NCBI GenBank assembly: GCA_903918595.1
Contig: CAIXFB010000389.1
Span: 1 to 33,725, forward strand
DNA: 33,725 nucleotides
Source: an uncultured Actinomycetes bacterium
Lineage (GTDB): Bacteria > Actinomycetota > Actinomycetes > S36-B12
Direction of reading: 5' to 3'
Shown here: piece by piece, positions 22,006 to 30,880 of the stretch
Numbering within the stretch: the first letter of the stretch is position 1
Layout of the letters: each line of letters begins with the position of its first letter
Translations under genes and position numbers: made by a program
Notes under the pieces: model-generated
Database searches by the model: none
What the model was told of the DNA's origin: nothing
The model's input: only the letters and a program-made list of their open reading frames with translations

Positions 22006-24750
22006 GTGACAACGCCGGCAGAGAGATACGCGGCCGCTAAGCAACGTACCGCAAAGCACGTCAAGGAAGTTGCGGCATTTGCTCGACTCTATGAATTCCC
22101 ACTCGATGACTTTCAGACTCGCTCCTGTGAGATCCTCGCATCGGGTTCTTCTGTTCTTGTTGCGGCACCCACCGGCGCCGGCAAAACAGTGGTGGGGGAG
22201 TTCGCTGTTCACCTGGCATTAGATTCGGGCCAGAAGTGTTTTTACACCACTCCGATTAAGGCACTTTCAAATCAGAAGTATGCCGAGTTGGTTGAGCGAT
22301 ATGGATCGGACAGCGTCGGCCTCCTTACCGGTGATACGAATATAAATAGCGAGGCGCCGGTGGTTGTGATGACCACCGAGGTTCTGCGGAACATGTTGTA
22401 CGCACGATCCTCGACTCTTGATTCCCTCGGCTATGTGGTCATGGATGAGGTGCATTACCTGGGTGATCGATTCCGAGGGGCGGTGTGGGAGGAAGTCATA
22501 ATTCATCTGCCCACTCATGTAGTCGTGGCGGCACTCAGTGCCACCGTGAGTAACGCGGAGGAGTTTGGGGCGTGGCTTGCAGAGGTGCGAGGTTCAACGG
22601 AGATTGTGGTTGAAGAAACCCGTCCTGTGCCTTTATGGCAGCACGTCATGGCCGGAAAGACCCTCTACGACCTTTTTGTTGATGATGGCAGGGATGTGGT
22701 CAACCCTGAGTTGATCTCACTCGCTCGTCGTGAGGAGCGCGGACACCGTGATGGGAGCCGGGGCAGATCGCGTGGTCCTGCGCATGGAACCGGTCGTGGT
22801 CGCAGTGATCTCACCCCTTGGCGATCTGACGCTGTTGAACGCCTTAGCCGTGCTCAACTTCTTCCGGCAATCTATTTTCTCTTCAGCCGAGCCGGCTGCG
22901 ACGATGCCGTTGAGCAGTGTTTGAGGGCTGGGCTTCGGCTCACCAGTCCAGCAGAACAGCGCCAGATTGATTCAGTTGTTTTCAACTCGGTGCTTGGTTT
23001 GCCCGATGAGGATCTCGCCGCACTGGGGTTTTCTGATTGGCATGATGGCTTGAGTAGGGGCATCGGGGCACATCATGCTGGAATGCTTCCCCAATTCAAG
23101 GAAACAGTCGAAACACTGTTTCAACGTGGACTGTTGAAGGTGGTCTTCGCTACTGAGACCCTGGCTCTCGGAATCAACATGCCGGCACGAAGCGTCGTCC
23201 TTGAACGATTGGTGAAATACAACGGAGAAACCCATGTGGATCTCAGTCCTGGTGAGTACACGCAACTCACAGGCCGAGCGGGTCGGCGGGGAATTGATGT
23301 TGAGGGCCACGCGGTCGTGCTGTGGCAACCTGGAATCGACCCAGCTGCTGTTGCCGGTTTAGCTTCGACGCGAACCTACCCATTGCGTTCAAGCTTCAAA
23401 CCGTCGTACAACATGGCTGTTCACTTGGTTGAAACCCTAGGAATGGTTCCCGCCCGCGAATTGCTGGAAACATCATTCGCACAGTTTCAGGCTGATAAGT
23501 CTGTAGTGCACCTCAATCGTGAAGTGAAGCGGTTCGAGGACTCCCTTGCAGGCCTCAAAGAATCCATGGATTGTCATTTGGGTGATTTCGTTGAGTATTC
23601 CCAATTGAGGGAGGAGCTGTCACGTCTTGAGAAGTCTGGTTCGAAAAAAGGCCAACTTCGCAACCGTGAAGCGGTCTCGATGGCCCTGCGAAACTTACGA
23701 CCCGGTGACATCATCAAAATCCCCAGGGGGAAGTTTGCCGGTCCTGCCATAGTTATCGCACAGTCACACGGCAACGCAGCGGCCGAACCACGTCCTTTGG
23801 TTCTTACGATAGAACGCCAAGTGCGAAGAATCAGTTCGATAGATGTTGATCGCCCCATTGAGGCATTTGCAAAATTGCGAATTCCCAAACATTTCGACGC
23901 CAAAGTTCCAGCTATGCGCAGGGAACTGGCCAGAAGGCTGATTGAAGTTGCCGCTAACTCCGATAGTGAAACCACTCGGTTACCACGCGGTTCATCCTCT
24001 GAGGATCCACATATTGGGGAACTTCGCAGCGCTATCAAGTTGCACCCGTGCAACGGCTGTGAACACCGTGAGGAGCATGCCCGTTGGGCAGAGCGCTACC
24101 ACCGTGCTGCGCGTCAACTAGATGAGGTCGAGTCTCAGATCAAGGGCAGAACGCACACCATCGCCCGGCAATTCGATCGAATTTGTGAGGTGCTTCTAGA
24201 ACTGGGCTACCTGGTCCGAAACGAGGGTGCGCTCACAGTGACTCCGGCCGGGCGCATGCTCTCTGGTCTGTACACCGAAGCTGATCTGCTGGTCTCTGCG
24301 GCTCTAGAGGATGGAGCCTGGAGTGAGCTCACACCAGCAGAATTGGCAGCAGTTGTATCTGCCGTTCTATACGAATCTCGTCGATCAGATCATGAGACTG
24401 CCCCTGCCGTGCCCGCGGGTGCAATTACACGAGCACTTGATGATTTAGATCGAACATGGTCGGAGATTGTTGGGGTGGAACGGAGTCACCGAGTACCCCT
24501 GACGCGGCAACCAGATCGGGGTTTGGTGTGGGCGATTTATCGATGGGCACAAGGCGCGAGCCTGCTCACGGTACTGACCAACAACGACATCACCGCTGGC
24601 GATTTTGTGCGCTGGACGCGGCAGGTGATTGATCTTTTGGGTCAGATTGCACAAGCACTTGATGCTGAAGATCCGCGAGCTCGAACCGCACGGAGTGCCG
24701 CCGATGTTTTGTCTCGAGGGGTTATCGCGGCGATGGTCCAGAACGACTGA
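22006..24750 (+). CDS. helY: Ski2/Mtr4-like DEVH-box RNA helicase HelY
   Basis: A predicted RNA helicase of the Ski2-like group conserved in actinobacteria. The 914-aa protein has Walker A APTGAGKT (54-61), the TTPIKALSNQK motif Ia, DEVH (147-150), SAT (178-180), a second RecA domain with GIGAHHAG, and motif VI LTGRAGRRGID (about 421-431). A helical region follows, then a DSH-type C-terminal domain (about 735-905). An Arg/Gly/Ser-rich insert (about residues 243-265) separates the two RecA lobes and may bind RNA. A cysteine pair (LHPCNGCEHREEH, about 682-694) may bind metal. The GTG start has a leaderless-type promoter. The end overlaps the convergent exonuclease gene by 29 bases. Confidence 0.95.
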   Translation: MTTPAERYAAAKQRTAKHVKEVAAFARLYEFPLDDFQTRSCEILASGSSVLVAAPTGAGKTVVGEFAVHLALDSGQKCFYTTPIKALSNQKYAELVERYGSDSVGLLTGDTNINSEAPVVVMTTEVLRNMLYARSSTLDSLGYVVMDEVHYLGDRFRGAVWEEVIIHLPTHVVVAALSATVSNAEEFGAWLAEVRGSTEIVVEETRPVPLWQHVMAGKTLYDLFVDDGRDVVNPELISLARREERGHRDGSRGRSRGPAHGTGRGRSDLTPWRSDAVERLSRAQLLPAIYFLFSRAGCDDAVEQCLRAGLRLTSPAEQRQIDSVVFNSVLGLPDEDLAALGFSDWHDGLSRGIGAHHAGMLPQFKETVETLFQRGLLKVVFATETLALGINMPARSVVLERLVKYNGETHVDLSPGEYTQLTGRAGRRGIDVEGHAVVLWQPGIDPAAVAGLASTRTYPLRSSFKPSYNMAVHLVETLGMVPARELLETSFAQFQADKSVVHLNREVKRFEDSLAGLKESMDCHLGDFVEYSQLREELSRLEKSGSKKGQLRNREAVSMALRNLRPGDIIKIPRGKFAGPAIVIAQSHGNAAAEPRPLVLTIERQVRRISSIDVDRPIEAFAKLRIPKHFDAKVPAMRRELARRLIEVAANSDSETTRLPRGSSSEDPHIGELRSAIKLHPCNGCEHREEHARWAERYHRAARQLDEVESQIKGRTHTIARQFDRICEVLLELGYLVRNEGALTVTPAGRMLSGLYTEADLLVSAALEDGAWSELTPAELAAVVSAVLYESRRSDHETAPAVPAGAITRALDDLDRTWSEIVGVERSHRVPLTRQPDRGLVWAIYRWAQGASLLTVLTNNDITAGDFVRWTRQVIDLLGQIAQALDAEDPRARTARSAADVLSRGVIAAMVQND

Positions 24751-25720
24751 CGTTGACCGCGCTCATCGCTTCATGCACGAAACGCTCGACGCCCCACTCT
24801 GCCAGGATCTGCGCTAGCGCGTCCGGATCGGACGGACTATGTGGGGGAGACCACTCGTTTGATGCAAGAGCGACGTCATCTCGAAGAGTTGTGACTGTGT
24901 GAGCGGCACTCAGGTAATCCTGCGAGTTTGAAATTGCGGCTGCGATGCGCGGGGTCAAAGGCTTCACCAGCGGGGGTGACTCTGCGGCGGTGATCAACTC
25001 GGCCAGGGATGGATAGGCCTGAATAAGAGCCAGCGCTGTTTTCTCACCCACACCCTTCACACCGGGGAGCCCATCTGAGGCATCACCTCGAAGTACGGCA
25101 AATTCCACATAACGCTCTGGAGGCAACCCATACTTGGTGATCACACCCGCACTGTCGAGTAGCGGCCAATTTTCCATGCCGCCCTTTGCTGTGAGGAGTA
25201 CTTGAACACCCGGGCGTACTAATTGAATGAGATCTCGATCTCCGGTCACCACGATGACCGGATCGTCCGCGATCTTGGCCACCGTTGCGGCGATGTCGTC
25301 AGCCTCAAAACCTACTGCTCCTAATCTCGGCAATCCCCAGGCGTCAAGGATGGCTGCGATTGCGCCAATTTGCGGACCCAAGGTCTCAGGCTCGAGTTCG
25401 GCTGCAGTGACATCTCCTGCCCCCCTCTCAAGCTCGTGAGCCAGAGATTCACTATCTACGACTCGGTGGGCTTTGTAGGAAGGAATCAGATCCACCCGCC
25501 AGGAAGGTCGCCAATCCTCATCCCATGCGGCCACTACACCCCGAGCATTGAACCGCTCCACAAGGCGAGTGATCGTGGTGAACAGGCCTCTAATCGCATT
25601 ATGCGGGTGACCATCTGGCGCGGTCATTGATGAAGGGAGTGCGAAATACGATCGGTAATACAAGGATGCGGTGTCCAGCACAAGCAGTGGTTGACCAGAG
25701 TCGGCTGGGTTCGAGGACAT
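24722..25720 (-). CDS. 5'-3' exonuclease (FEN/PolI exonuclease-like)
   Basis: A stand-alone homologue of the 5'-nuclease domain of DNA polymerase I, cutting flaps or RNA primers. The 332-aa protein has metal-binding acidic residues in VLDTASLYYR (Asp16), WDED (Asp67), GFEADD (Glu139, Asp141, Asp142), VTGDRD (Asp161, Asp163) and RGDASD (Asp213, Asp216). The helix-three-turn-helix GLPGVKGVGEKTA is at about 217-229. It corresponds to M. tuberculosis Rv2090, also between helY and the M24 peptidase gene. The ATG at 25720 lies 6 bases after CATACT, with no Shine-Dalgarno site. It is divergent from the peptidase gene and converges on helY with a 29-base overlap. Confidence 0.94.
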   Translation of the reverse strand: MSSNPADSGQPLLVLDTASLYYRSYFALPSSMTAPDGHPHNAIRGLFTTITRLVERFNARGVVAAWDEDWRPSWRVDLIPSYKAHRVVDSESLAHELERGAGDVTAAELEPETLGPQIGAIAAILDAWGLPRLGAVGFEADDIAATVAKIADDPVIVVTGDRDLIQLVRPGVQVLLTAKGGMENWPLLDSAGVITKYGLPPERYVEFAVLRGDASDGLPGVKGVGEKTALALIQAYPSLAELITAAESPPLVKPLTPRIAAAISNSQDYLSAAHTVTTLRDDVALASNEWSPPHSPSDPDALAQILAEWGVERFVHEAMSAVNVSRSGPSPR

Positions 25721-25726
25721 TGAAGG

Positions 25727-25732
25727 AGTATG
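25727..25732 (-). promoter_or_regulatory. -10-like element CATACT before the exonuclease gene
   Basis: Minus-strand CATACT is followed by 6 bases (CCTTCA) and the ATG at 25720. It keeps the A2 and T6 of the -10 box but not T1, so it is weaker than the others. Confidence 0.4.
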
Positions 25733-25760
25733 CCAGCGGTGCCTTTGGGTTGCGGTGTTC

Positions 25761-25766
25761 TACTGT
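25761..25766 (+). promoter_or_regulatory. -10 element TACTGT of a leaderless promoter for the M24 peptidase gene
   Basis: TACTGT is followed by 6 bases (GGGAAC) and the GTG at 25773. It overlaps codons 3-4 of the longer reading frame beginning at 25755, which argues for the shorter protein. Confidence 0.5.
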
Positions 25767-25772
25767 GGGAAC

Positions 25773-26888
25773 GTGCAGGAGAGCTTCCAGACTTACCTCG
25801 ATCGAATGCTGCGTGTCAGAGAAGGGCTGGAGTCGCGGTCTATCGGAGCCGCTCTCATCACCCCTGGGCCTGACCTCGCCTATCTGACCGGTTACGAGGC
25901 GGTTCCCCTCGAGCGATTGACCTGCCTCGTACTCCAACCGCACTTCGAGCCAATTCTCGTGGTCCCTCTCTTGGAGGAAGCGGCAGCGCGGGTGAGCCCC
26001 TTCGGAGCACATGGCTTACCGATCATCACATGGAGTGAGGTTGATGATCCATTTTCCATTGTTGCGAGCCACTTGAATGGCCCTTCAGTGGTGGCAGTTG
26101 ATGATCACATGTGGGCATCCAAGGTGCTGAGCTTTCGAAGTGTTCTGCGGGGAGCTGATCAGGTTCTGGCTGGGACCGTGATCTCTCCGCTTCGGATGCG
26201 AAAATCAGACTACGAAATCGATTGTCTCCGTGAGGCGGCAGCCGCAATTGACAGGGTCCATGCCCTCGTTCCCGCTATGTTGCGGATCGGTCGCACTGAG
26301 CGTGAGGTGGGTCAAGAGATAGCTCGTGCCATCATTTCCGAGGGTCATATTCGGGTGGATTTTACGATCGTTGCAAGTGGGCCAAACGGTGCAAGTCCAC
26401 ACCATGAGGTATCAGATCGAGTGCTGACTGCTGGTGATCCCATAGTTGTTGATATCGGTGGAACGATGCCTTCGGGATATCGAAGCGATTGCACGCGGAC
26501 CTACGTTCTGGGGAGTGCTTCTCCGGAGTATCGGGAGCACTACGACGCTTTACTGGAGGCGCAAATTGCAGGCGTTAACAGTGTGCGGCCTGGTGTGCCA
26601 TGCGAGGAGATTGATCGTGTTCCTCGAGCCTTGCTGGATGCACATGGCATTGGGAAGTACTTCATTCATCGCACCGGCCACGGGATCGGACTAGAAACGC
26701 ACGAGGACCCGTACATGGTCGAGGGCAATGACATGGTCTTGGAAGCGGGAATGGCCTTCAGCGTCGAACCAGGCTTTTATATTCCCAATCAATTCGGCGC
26801 GCGCATTGAAGACATCGTGGTGTGCGGCACTGACGGCCCGATAGTGCTCAATCATCAACCGCGCGAGCTGATTCAGGTAGAAGTGTGA
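25773..26888 (+). CDS. M24-family metallopeptidase (Xaa-Pro aminopeptidase/dipeptidase)
   Basis: A cytoplasmic dimetal peptidase expected to act on peptides with proline at position two, which could finish off proteasome products. From GTG 25773 the protein has 371 aa. It has a creatinase-type N-terminal domain (about 5-145) and the pita-bread catalytic domain with all five metal ligands: Asp227 (VVDIGG), Asp238, His303 (TGHGIG), Glu332 (SVEPG) and Glu346 (RIEDIV). It resembles M. tuberculosis PepE (Rv2089c), also next to the exonuclease gene. I prefer this start over 25755 because of the TACTGT hexamer 6 bases upstream. The stop overlaps the next gene's GTG (GTGA). Confidence 0.94.
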   Translation: MQESFQTYLDRMLRVREGLESRSIGAALITPGPDLAYLTGYEAVPLERLTCLVLQPHFEPILVVPLLEEAAARVSPFGAHGLPIITWSEVDDPFSIVASHLNGPSVVAVDDHMWASKVLSFRSVLRGADQVLAGTVISPLRMRKSDYEIDCLREAAAAIDRVHALVPAMLRIGRTEREVGQEIARAIISEGHIRVDFTIVASGPNGASPHHEVSDRVLTAGDPIVVDIGGTMPSGYRSDCTRTYVLGSASPEYREHYDALLEAQIAGVNSVRPGVPCEEIDRVPRALLDAHGIGKYFIHRTGHGIGLETHEDPYMVEGNDMVLEAGMAFSVEPGFYIPNQFGARIEDIVVCGTDGPIVLNHQPRELIQVEV

Positions 26889-28555
26889 TTGCTCCTGCCG
26901 ATCACTCGCGCCCAGAATGGCAATCCTCGTCTCGAACTCTGCTTCGTGGTGGGCGTGTGTACTCAAACAGTGACCCATTTGCAACAGCTTTATTCATCGA
27001 TAACGGAGTCATTTCCTGGGTGGGCGATGACGCAGGAGCCACGGTGCATGCCGAACTCGCAGATCAGACAATCGACCTCGAGGGATCACTCGTCACACCA
27101 GGCTTTGTTGATGCTCATGTGCATGCGACAGCAACGGGACTGATGCTGAGCGGACTCAATTTGGTGGATTGTAAAAGCGCTGCGGATTTACTTGATCGAG
27201 TTGACCAGTTGGCTCGGGAAACTCGCGGAAGAGCGATTATCGGTCACGGCTGGGACGAAACCAGCTGGGACGACCCTCGATTACCTACGCGTCAGGAACT
27301 AGACAAGGCGGCATGGGGAGGTGTTGTGTACCTCTCACGCGTGGACGTTCATTCAGCCCTCGTCTCCAGCGCACTCGTCACGATGAGTAGATCGGCAACA
27401 TCACTCGCTGGTTGGGATTCAACAGGACCAGTGAGTCGAGAGGCACATGGCATTCTTCGGACCACAGCTCTGGCATCAATTGATCCGGTGACCCGCAGAA
27501 CCGCCCAGGAAACCTTTCGATCGCATTGCGCAGCGCATGGCATCGTCGCGGTTCATGAAATGGCCGGACCCAGCATCAGTAGCTCGACTGACCTGGTTGC
27601 ACTGTTGGGATTGGCACGAAACGTCCCAGGCCCGCTTGTCACCGGATACTGGGGCGAATTGGCCCAAGATGGTGGAATCGAGGCCGCTCGTGACATGGGT
27701 GCCTGGGCTGTCGGTGGAGATCTCTTCATCGATGGGGCAGTGGGTTCTAGAACCGCCTGTCTGCACAGCCCATACACAGATCAATTGGATACATCCGGCG
27801 CTGACTACATGTCGAGCACAGATGTTGGACAGCACATCCGACAGGCGATTGAGGCCGGAATGCAGGCTGGCTTTCATGTGATCGGTGATCGAGGTGCCTC
27901 ATTGATCATGGAGGGCATCGCCATGGTGGTTGAGGAACTTGGTGAAGCGAGGGTTCGCGAGGCAGGTCATCGGCTAGAACATGCAGAGATGATGAGCGAT
28001 GCCGACATCAGCCTGCTTGCTGCTATCGGAGGCACTGCCAGCGTTCAACCAGTATTTGACGCCTTATGGGCTGGCAGTGGCGGAATGTATGAGACTCGAC
28101 TAGGTGCAGAACGTGCAGCCCAAATGAATCGTTTTGCGATGATGTCCAAAGCCGGAGTACTCGTCGCTTTCGGAAGTGATGCACCTGTCACTGAAGTTGG
28201 TGCCTGGCAAGCAATCCGTGCAGCAGTGTGGCACCACAACCCTGGTCAACGAATGAGCGTCCGTGCAGCTTTTGCTGCCCATTCTCGCGCAGGCTGGCGA
28301 GCTGTTGGTCTGCCTGACGTTGGCTCTATCGATCCAGGAGCTCCAGCACACGTGGCCATCTGGGAAACTGGCGAGTTACACGTCCAATCTCCTGATCCCC
28401 GCCTTTCCGCATGGTCGACTGACCCCCGCTCAGGCACCCCAGAATTACCCACCATTGGTGAAGCTGGTGATGTACCCCGATGCCTTGCCACGCTTGTTCA
28501 CGGCACGCCCATTTTTTCGTCAGGTTCACTAGATTTTTCAGCGGAGATGGTCTGA
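26885..28555 (+). CDS. YtcJ-like amidohydrolase
   Basis: A metal-dependent amidohydrolase of the family-3/YtcJ type, substrate unknown. The 556-aa protein has a small beta-sandwich made from both ends (LLRGGRVYSNSD at about 19-30; HVAIWETGEL near 480). Its barrel has the first metal motif VDAHVHATATG (His78, His80), GDLFIDGAVGSRTA in the middle, FHVIGDRG (about 329-336), HRLEHAEMMSD (about 361-371) and the late metal Asp in AFGSDAPVTE (about 427-436). The first ten residues are not conserved and the start is a GTG overlapping the peptidase stop by 4 bases, so expression is probably coupled. It sits in an operon with a peptidase and lipoprotein genes, which does not reveal the substrate. Confidence 0.9.
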   Translation: MIAPADHSRPEWQSSSRTLLRGGRVYSNSDPFATALFIDNGVISWVGDDAGATVHAELADQTIDLEGSLVTPGFVDAHVHATATGLMLSGLNLVDCKSAADLLDRVDQLARETRGRAIIGHGWDETSWDDPRLPTRQELDKAAWGGVVYLSRVDVHSALVSSALVTMSRSATSLAGWDSTGPVSREAHGILRTTALASIDPVTRRTAQETFRSHCAAHGIVAVHEMAGPSISSSTDLVALLGLARNVPGPLVTGYWGELAQDGGIEAARDMGAWAVGGDLFIDGAVGSRTACLHSPYTDQLDTSGADYMSSTDVGQHIRQAIEAGMQAGFHVIGDRGASLIMEGIAMVVEELGEARVREAGHRLEHAEMMSDADISLLAAIGGTASVQPVFDALWAGSGGMYETRLGAERAAQMNRFAMMSKAGVLVAFGSDAPVTEVGAWQAIRAAVWHHNPGQRMSVRAAFAAHSRAGWRAVGLPDVGSIDPGAPAHVAIWETGELHVQSPDPRLSAWSTDPRSGTPELPTIGEAGDVPRCLATLVHGTPIFSSGSLDFSAEMV

Positions 28556-28565
28556 GGATCGCAGT

Positions 28566-30071
28566 ATGAGCATTCTTGGGCGCTTCCTTCTAGCTCTTTC
28601 GGGTGGCTTCGTTACATCACTCGCATTCGCTCCAACTTCTTTTGGGCCGGCAGCATTAGTAGGTGCCGCACTCATCATCGCAGCCTCTTGGCGCACATCG
28701 ATAGCTTTCGGAGCCATCTATGGGTTCACTTCAGGGCTGGCATTCTTCATTCCTTTAATGAATTGGCTGACCGTCGTCGGGGTTGACGCTTGGCTTCTGC
28801 TTGGTGCTTACTGTGCCCTCTGGTGGGCCCTTCAAGGCATTGGCATTGCCCTCGTGTCGCGTCTGCGTGGTGCGGTTGTGTGGGTCCCGGCTGTCTGGGT
28901 ACTTCAAGAGGCGCTGCGCGATCGGATCCCATTTGGTGGGTACCCATGGGGGCGACTTGGCTTTTCTCAAGCCGACTCATCGCTGGCCGATTACGCAGCA
29001 CTGATCGCGGTGCCCGGGGTTACTTTTGTTGCAGCGCTGATTGCAAGTTTGGCTGTTGTCGCTGTCATATCTGTCTGGAAACGCGAGTTCAGTCGCGCAG
29101 TCCCATCACTTGGCGTCATCGTTGTTCTGGTGGGAATTTCCTTCGTGATCCCAACTCCGACGACAGGGGAGGGGTCTGACCCGACCGCGGTCATCGCGGT
29201 GGTGCAGGGCGGCACTCCACAGACCGGCATGGGCGCCATGGATGTTCGGCGAGCGGTACTCGACAACCATGTGCGCGAGACACTGACGTTGGCAAACGAA
29301 ATCCGAAGAGGAGCTGTGCCGCGCCCTGACGTTGTGCTGTGGCCGGAAAACTCAACGGACATCAACCCATTCAAGGACCCCACCGTTGCAGCAGACATTT
29401 CACGTGCCGCCCGGGCTGTCGGAGTTCCCATCCTGGTAGGTGCAGTGACGGATGTTCCAAACGATGACAGCATGGTGCAAAATGTCGGCATCTTGTGGGA
29501 TCCGCAAACAGGACCCGGTCACATATATGTCAAAAACCACCCGGTGCCATTTGGTGAGTTCATCCCTTTCCGAGATGTGTTGAGTCAATACATCGGTCGT
29601 TTCGATCGGATTCCCCGAGACTTCATTGCAGGTGATGAACCTGGCGTCATTGAAGCCAACGGAATCGTGTTGGGCAACGTCATTTGTTTTGAAGTCGCCT
29701 ACGACGAGGTTGTTCATGCCGTAGTTGAAGGCGGAGCTCAGGTCATCACCGTTCAAACCAATAACGCTACATACGCTCAGACCTCCCAGCCTGAGCAGCA
29801 ACTTCAGATTGAGCGGATCCGATCGGTGGAGACCGGTCGTGCGGTGGTGGTGGCTGCCACTACTGGCGTGTCAGCGTTCATCGCTCCGGATCGTCGCGTC
29901 ATTGCTGCGATGGGGGAGGACGAAACCGGATTCATGGTTGAGGAGGTACCACTGCGCACCTCCTTGTCCATTTCAACAATCGTGAGCCCAGTGTTGGAAG
30001 TGTTCATTGTGATCATGGCGGTCCTTGCCATGATCATTGCCATAATCGAGAGACGTAGGCTTGCCCCGTGA
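28566..30071 (+). CDS. lnt: Apolipoprotein N-acyltransferase
   Basis: Adds the third acyl chain to the N-terminal cysteine of lipoproteins. The 501-aa protein has an N-terminal membrane region with about six segments (about 5-195) and an external nitrilase-like domain (about 205-460) carrying the triad Glu261 (LWPENSTD), Lys323 (YVKNHPVPFGE) and Cys374 (VICFEVAYDE). A C-terminal membrane segment lies at about 473-494. All three catalytic residues are present. GAGG about 8-11 bases before the ATG can serve as the ribosome site. The stop overlaps the ppm1 GTG by 4 bases. In M. tuberculosis the same two activities are fused in one protein (Rv2051c); here they are separate genes. Confidence 0.96.
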   Translation: MSILGRFLLALSGGFVTSLAFAPTSFGPAALVGAALIIAASWRTSIAFGAIYGFTSGLAFFIPLMNWLTVVGVDAWLLLGAYCALWWALQGIGIALVSRLRGAVVWVPAVWVLQEALRDRIPFGGYPWGRLGFSQADSSLADYAALIAVPGVTFVAALIASLAVVAVISVWKREFSRAVPSLGVIVVLVGISFVIPTPTTGEGSDPTAVIAVVQGGTPQTGMGAMDVRRAVLDNHVRETLTLANEIRRGAVPRPDVVLWPENSTDINPFKDPTVAADISRAARAVGVPILVGAVTDVPNDDSMVQNVGILWDPQTGPGHIYVKNHPVPFGEFIPFRDVLSQYIGRFDRIPRDFIAGDEPGVIEANGIVLGNVICFEVAYDEVVHAVVEGGAQVITVQTNNATYAQTSQPEQQLQIERIRSVETGRAVVVAATTGVSAFIAPDRRVIAAMGEDETGFMVEEVPLRTSLSISTIVSPVLEVFIVIMAVLAMIIAIIERRRLAP

Positions 30072-30880
30072 CGGCGGAACCATCTTCAAGCTCACCAGAG
30101 CGGGTCTTGGTGATCGTGCCTACCTACAACGAGAAAACCACCTTGTCATCAATTCTTGGCCGGATTCGGTCAGCAGTACCTCAGGCTGAGGTTCTGATCG
30201 TCGATGACAATTCCCCCGACGGCACTGGTCACATTGCAGATGAGTGGGCAAGCAGAGATGACTCGATTCATGTGATGCATCGATTGGGCAAGGAGGGGCT
30301 GGGCGCTGCCTATCTGTCCGGGTTTGCATGGGGGTTGCAACAGGGATATGACGTCTTGGTCGAGATGGATGCTGATGGATCTCACCAACCAGAGCAATTG
30401 CCGTCGCTGCTGGCCGCACTGGACGGTGCCGACTTGGTATTGGGCTCACGCTGGGTTACCGGTGGAGGAACGGTCAATTGGCCAAAGAGCCGTCAGCTGT
30501 TATCGAAGGGTGGAAATGCCTACACGCGAGCAATGTTGGGTGTTCCAATCCAAGATGCAACCGGGGGATACCGGGTATTTCGTGCATCGACCCTTCGGCG
30601 GCTAGATCTTCATGAGGTTGCATCGCAGGGTTACTGCTTCCAGGTTGATCTGGCCTGGAGAGCCATCCGCCGGGGATTGGTTGTCCGCGAAGTCCCGATC
30701 ACCTTCGTGGAGAGAGTGTCTGGGACTAGCAAGATGAGCCAAAGGATTGTCCTCGAGGCACTCTGGCGGGTCACGGTGTGGGGGATTGATGAGCGCCTCA
30801 CCCAGGTGCGTCGGCGCACCATGCGCAAGCGTGGCAAATTCGATAAAGAGAAATCACCGCATGAGGTCCACGGATCATGA
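30068..30880 (+). CDS. ppm1: Polyprenol-phosphate mannosyltransferase (GT2)
   Basis: Transfers mannose from GDP-mannose to polyprenyl phosphate, giving the donor for lipoglycans and protein O-mannosylation. The 270-aa single-domain GT2 enzyme has IVPTYNE (16-22), VDDNSPDGT (45-53), the metal-binding DADGSHQP (101-108), LGSRWVTGGG and an interface region ending in VPITFVERVSGTSKMSQ. It has no C-terminal membrane segments, so it is the soluble Dpm1/Ppm1 type, likely held at the membrane by its substrate or by Lnt. The GTG overlaps the lnt stop and its own TGA overlaps the fxsA ATG. The tail is basic (RRRTMRKRGKFDKEK). Confidence 0.94.
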   Translation: MTAEPSSSSPERVLVIVPTYNEKTTLSSILGRIRSAVPQAEVLIVDDNSPDGTGHIADEWASRDDSIHVMHRLGKEGLGAAYLSGFAWGLQQGYDVLVEMDADGSHQPEQLPSLLAALDGADLVLGSRWVTGGGTVNWPKSRQLLSKGGNAYTRAMLGVPIQDATGGYRVFRASTLRRLDLHEVASQGYCFQVDLAWRAIRRGLVVREVPITFVERVSGTSKMSQRIVLEALWRVTVWGIDERLTQVRRRTMRKRGKFDKEKSPHEVHGS

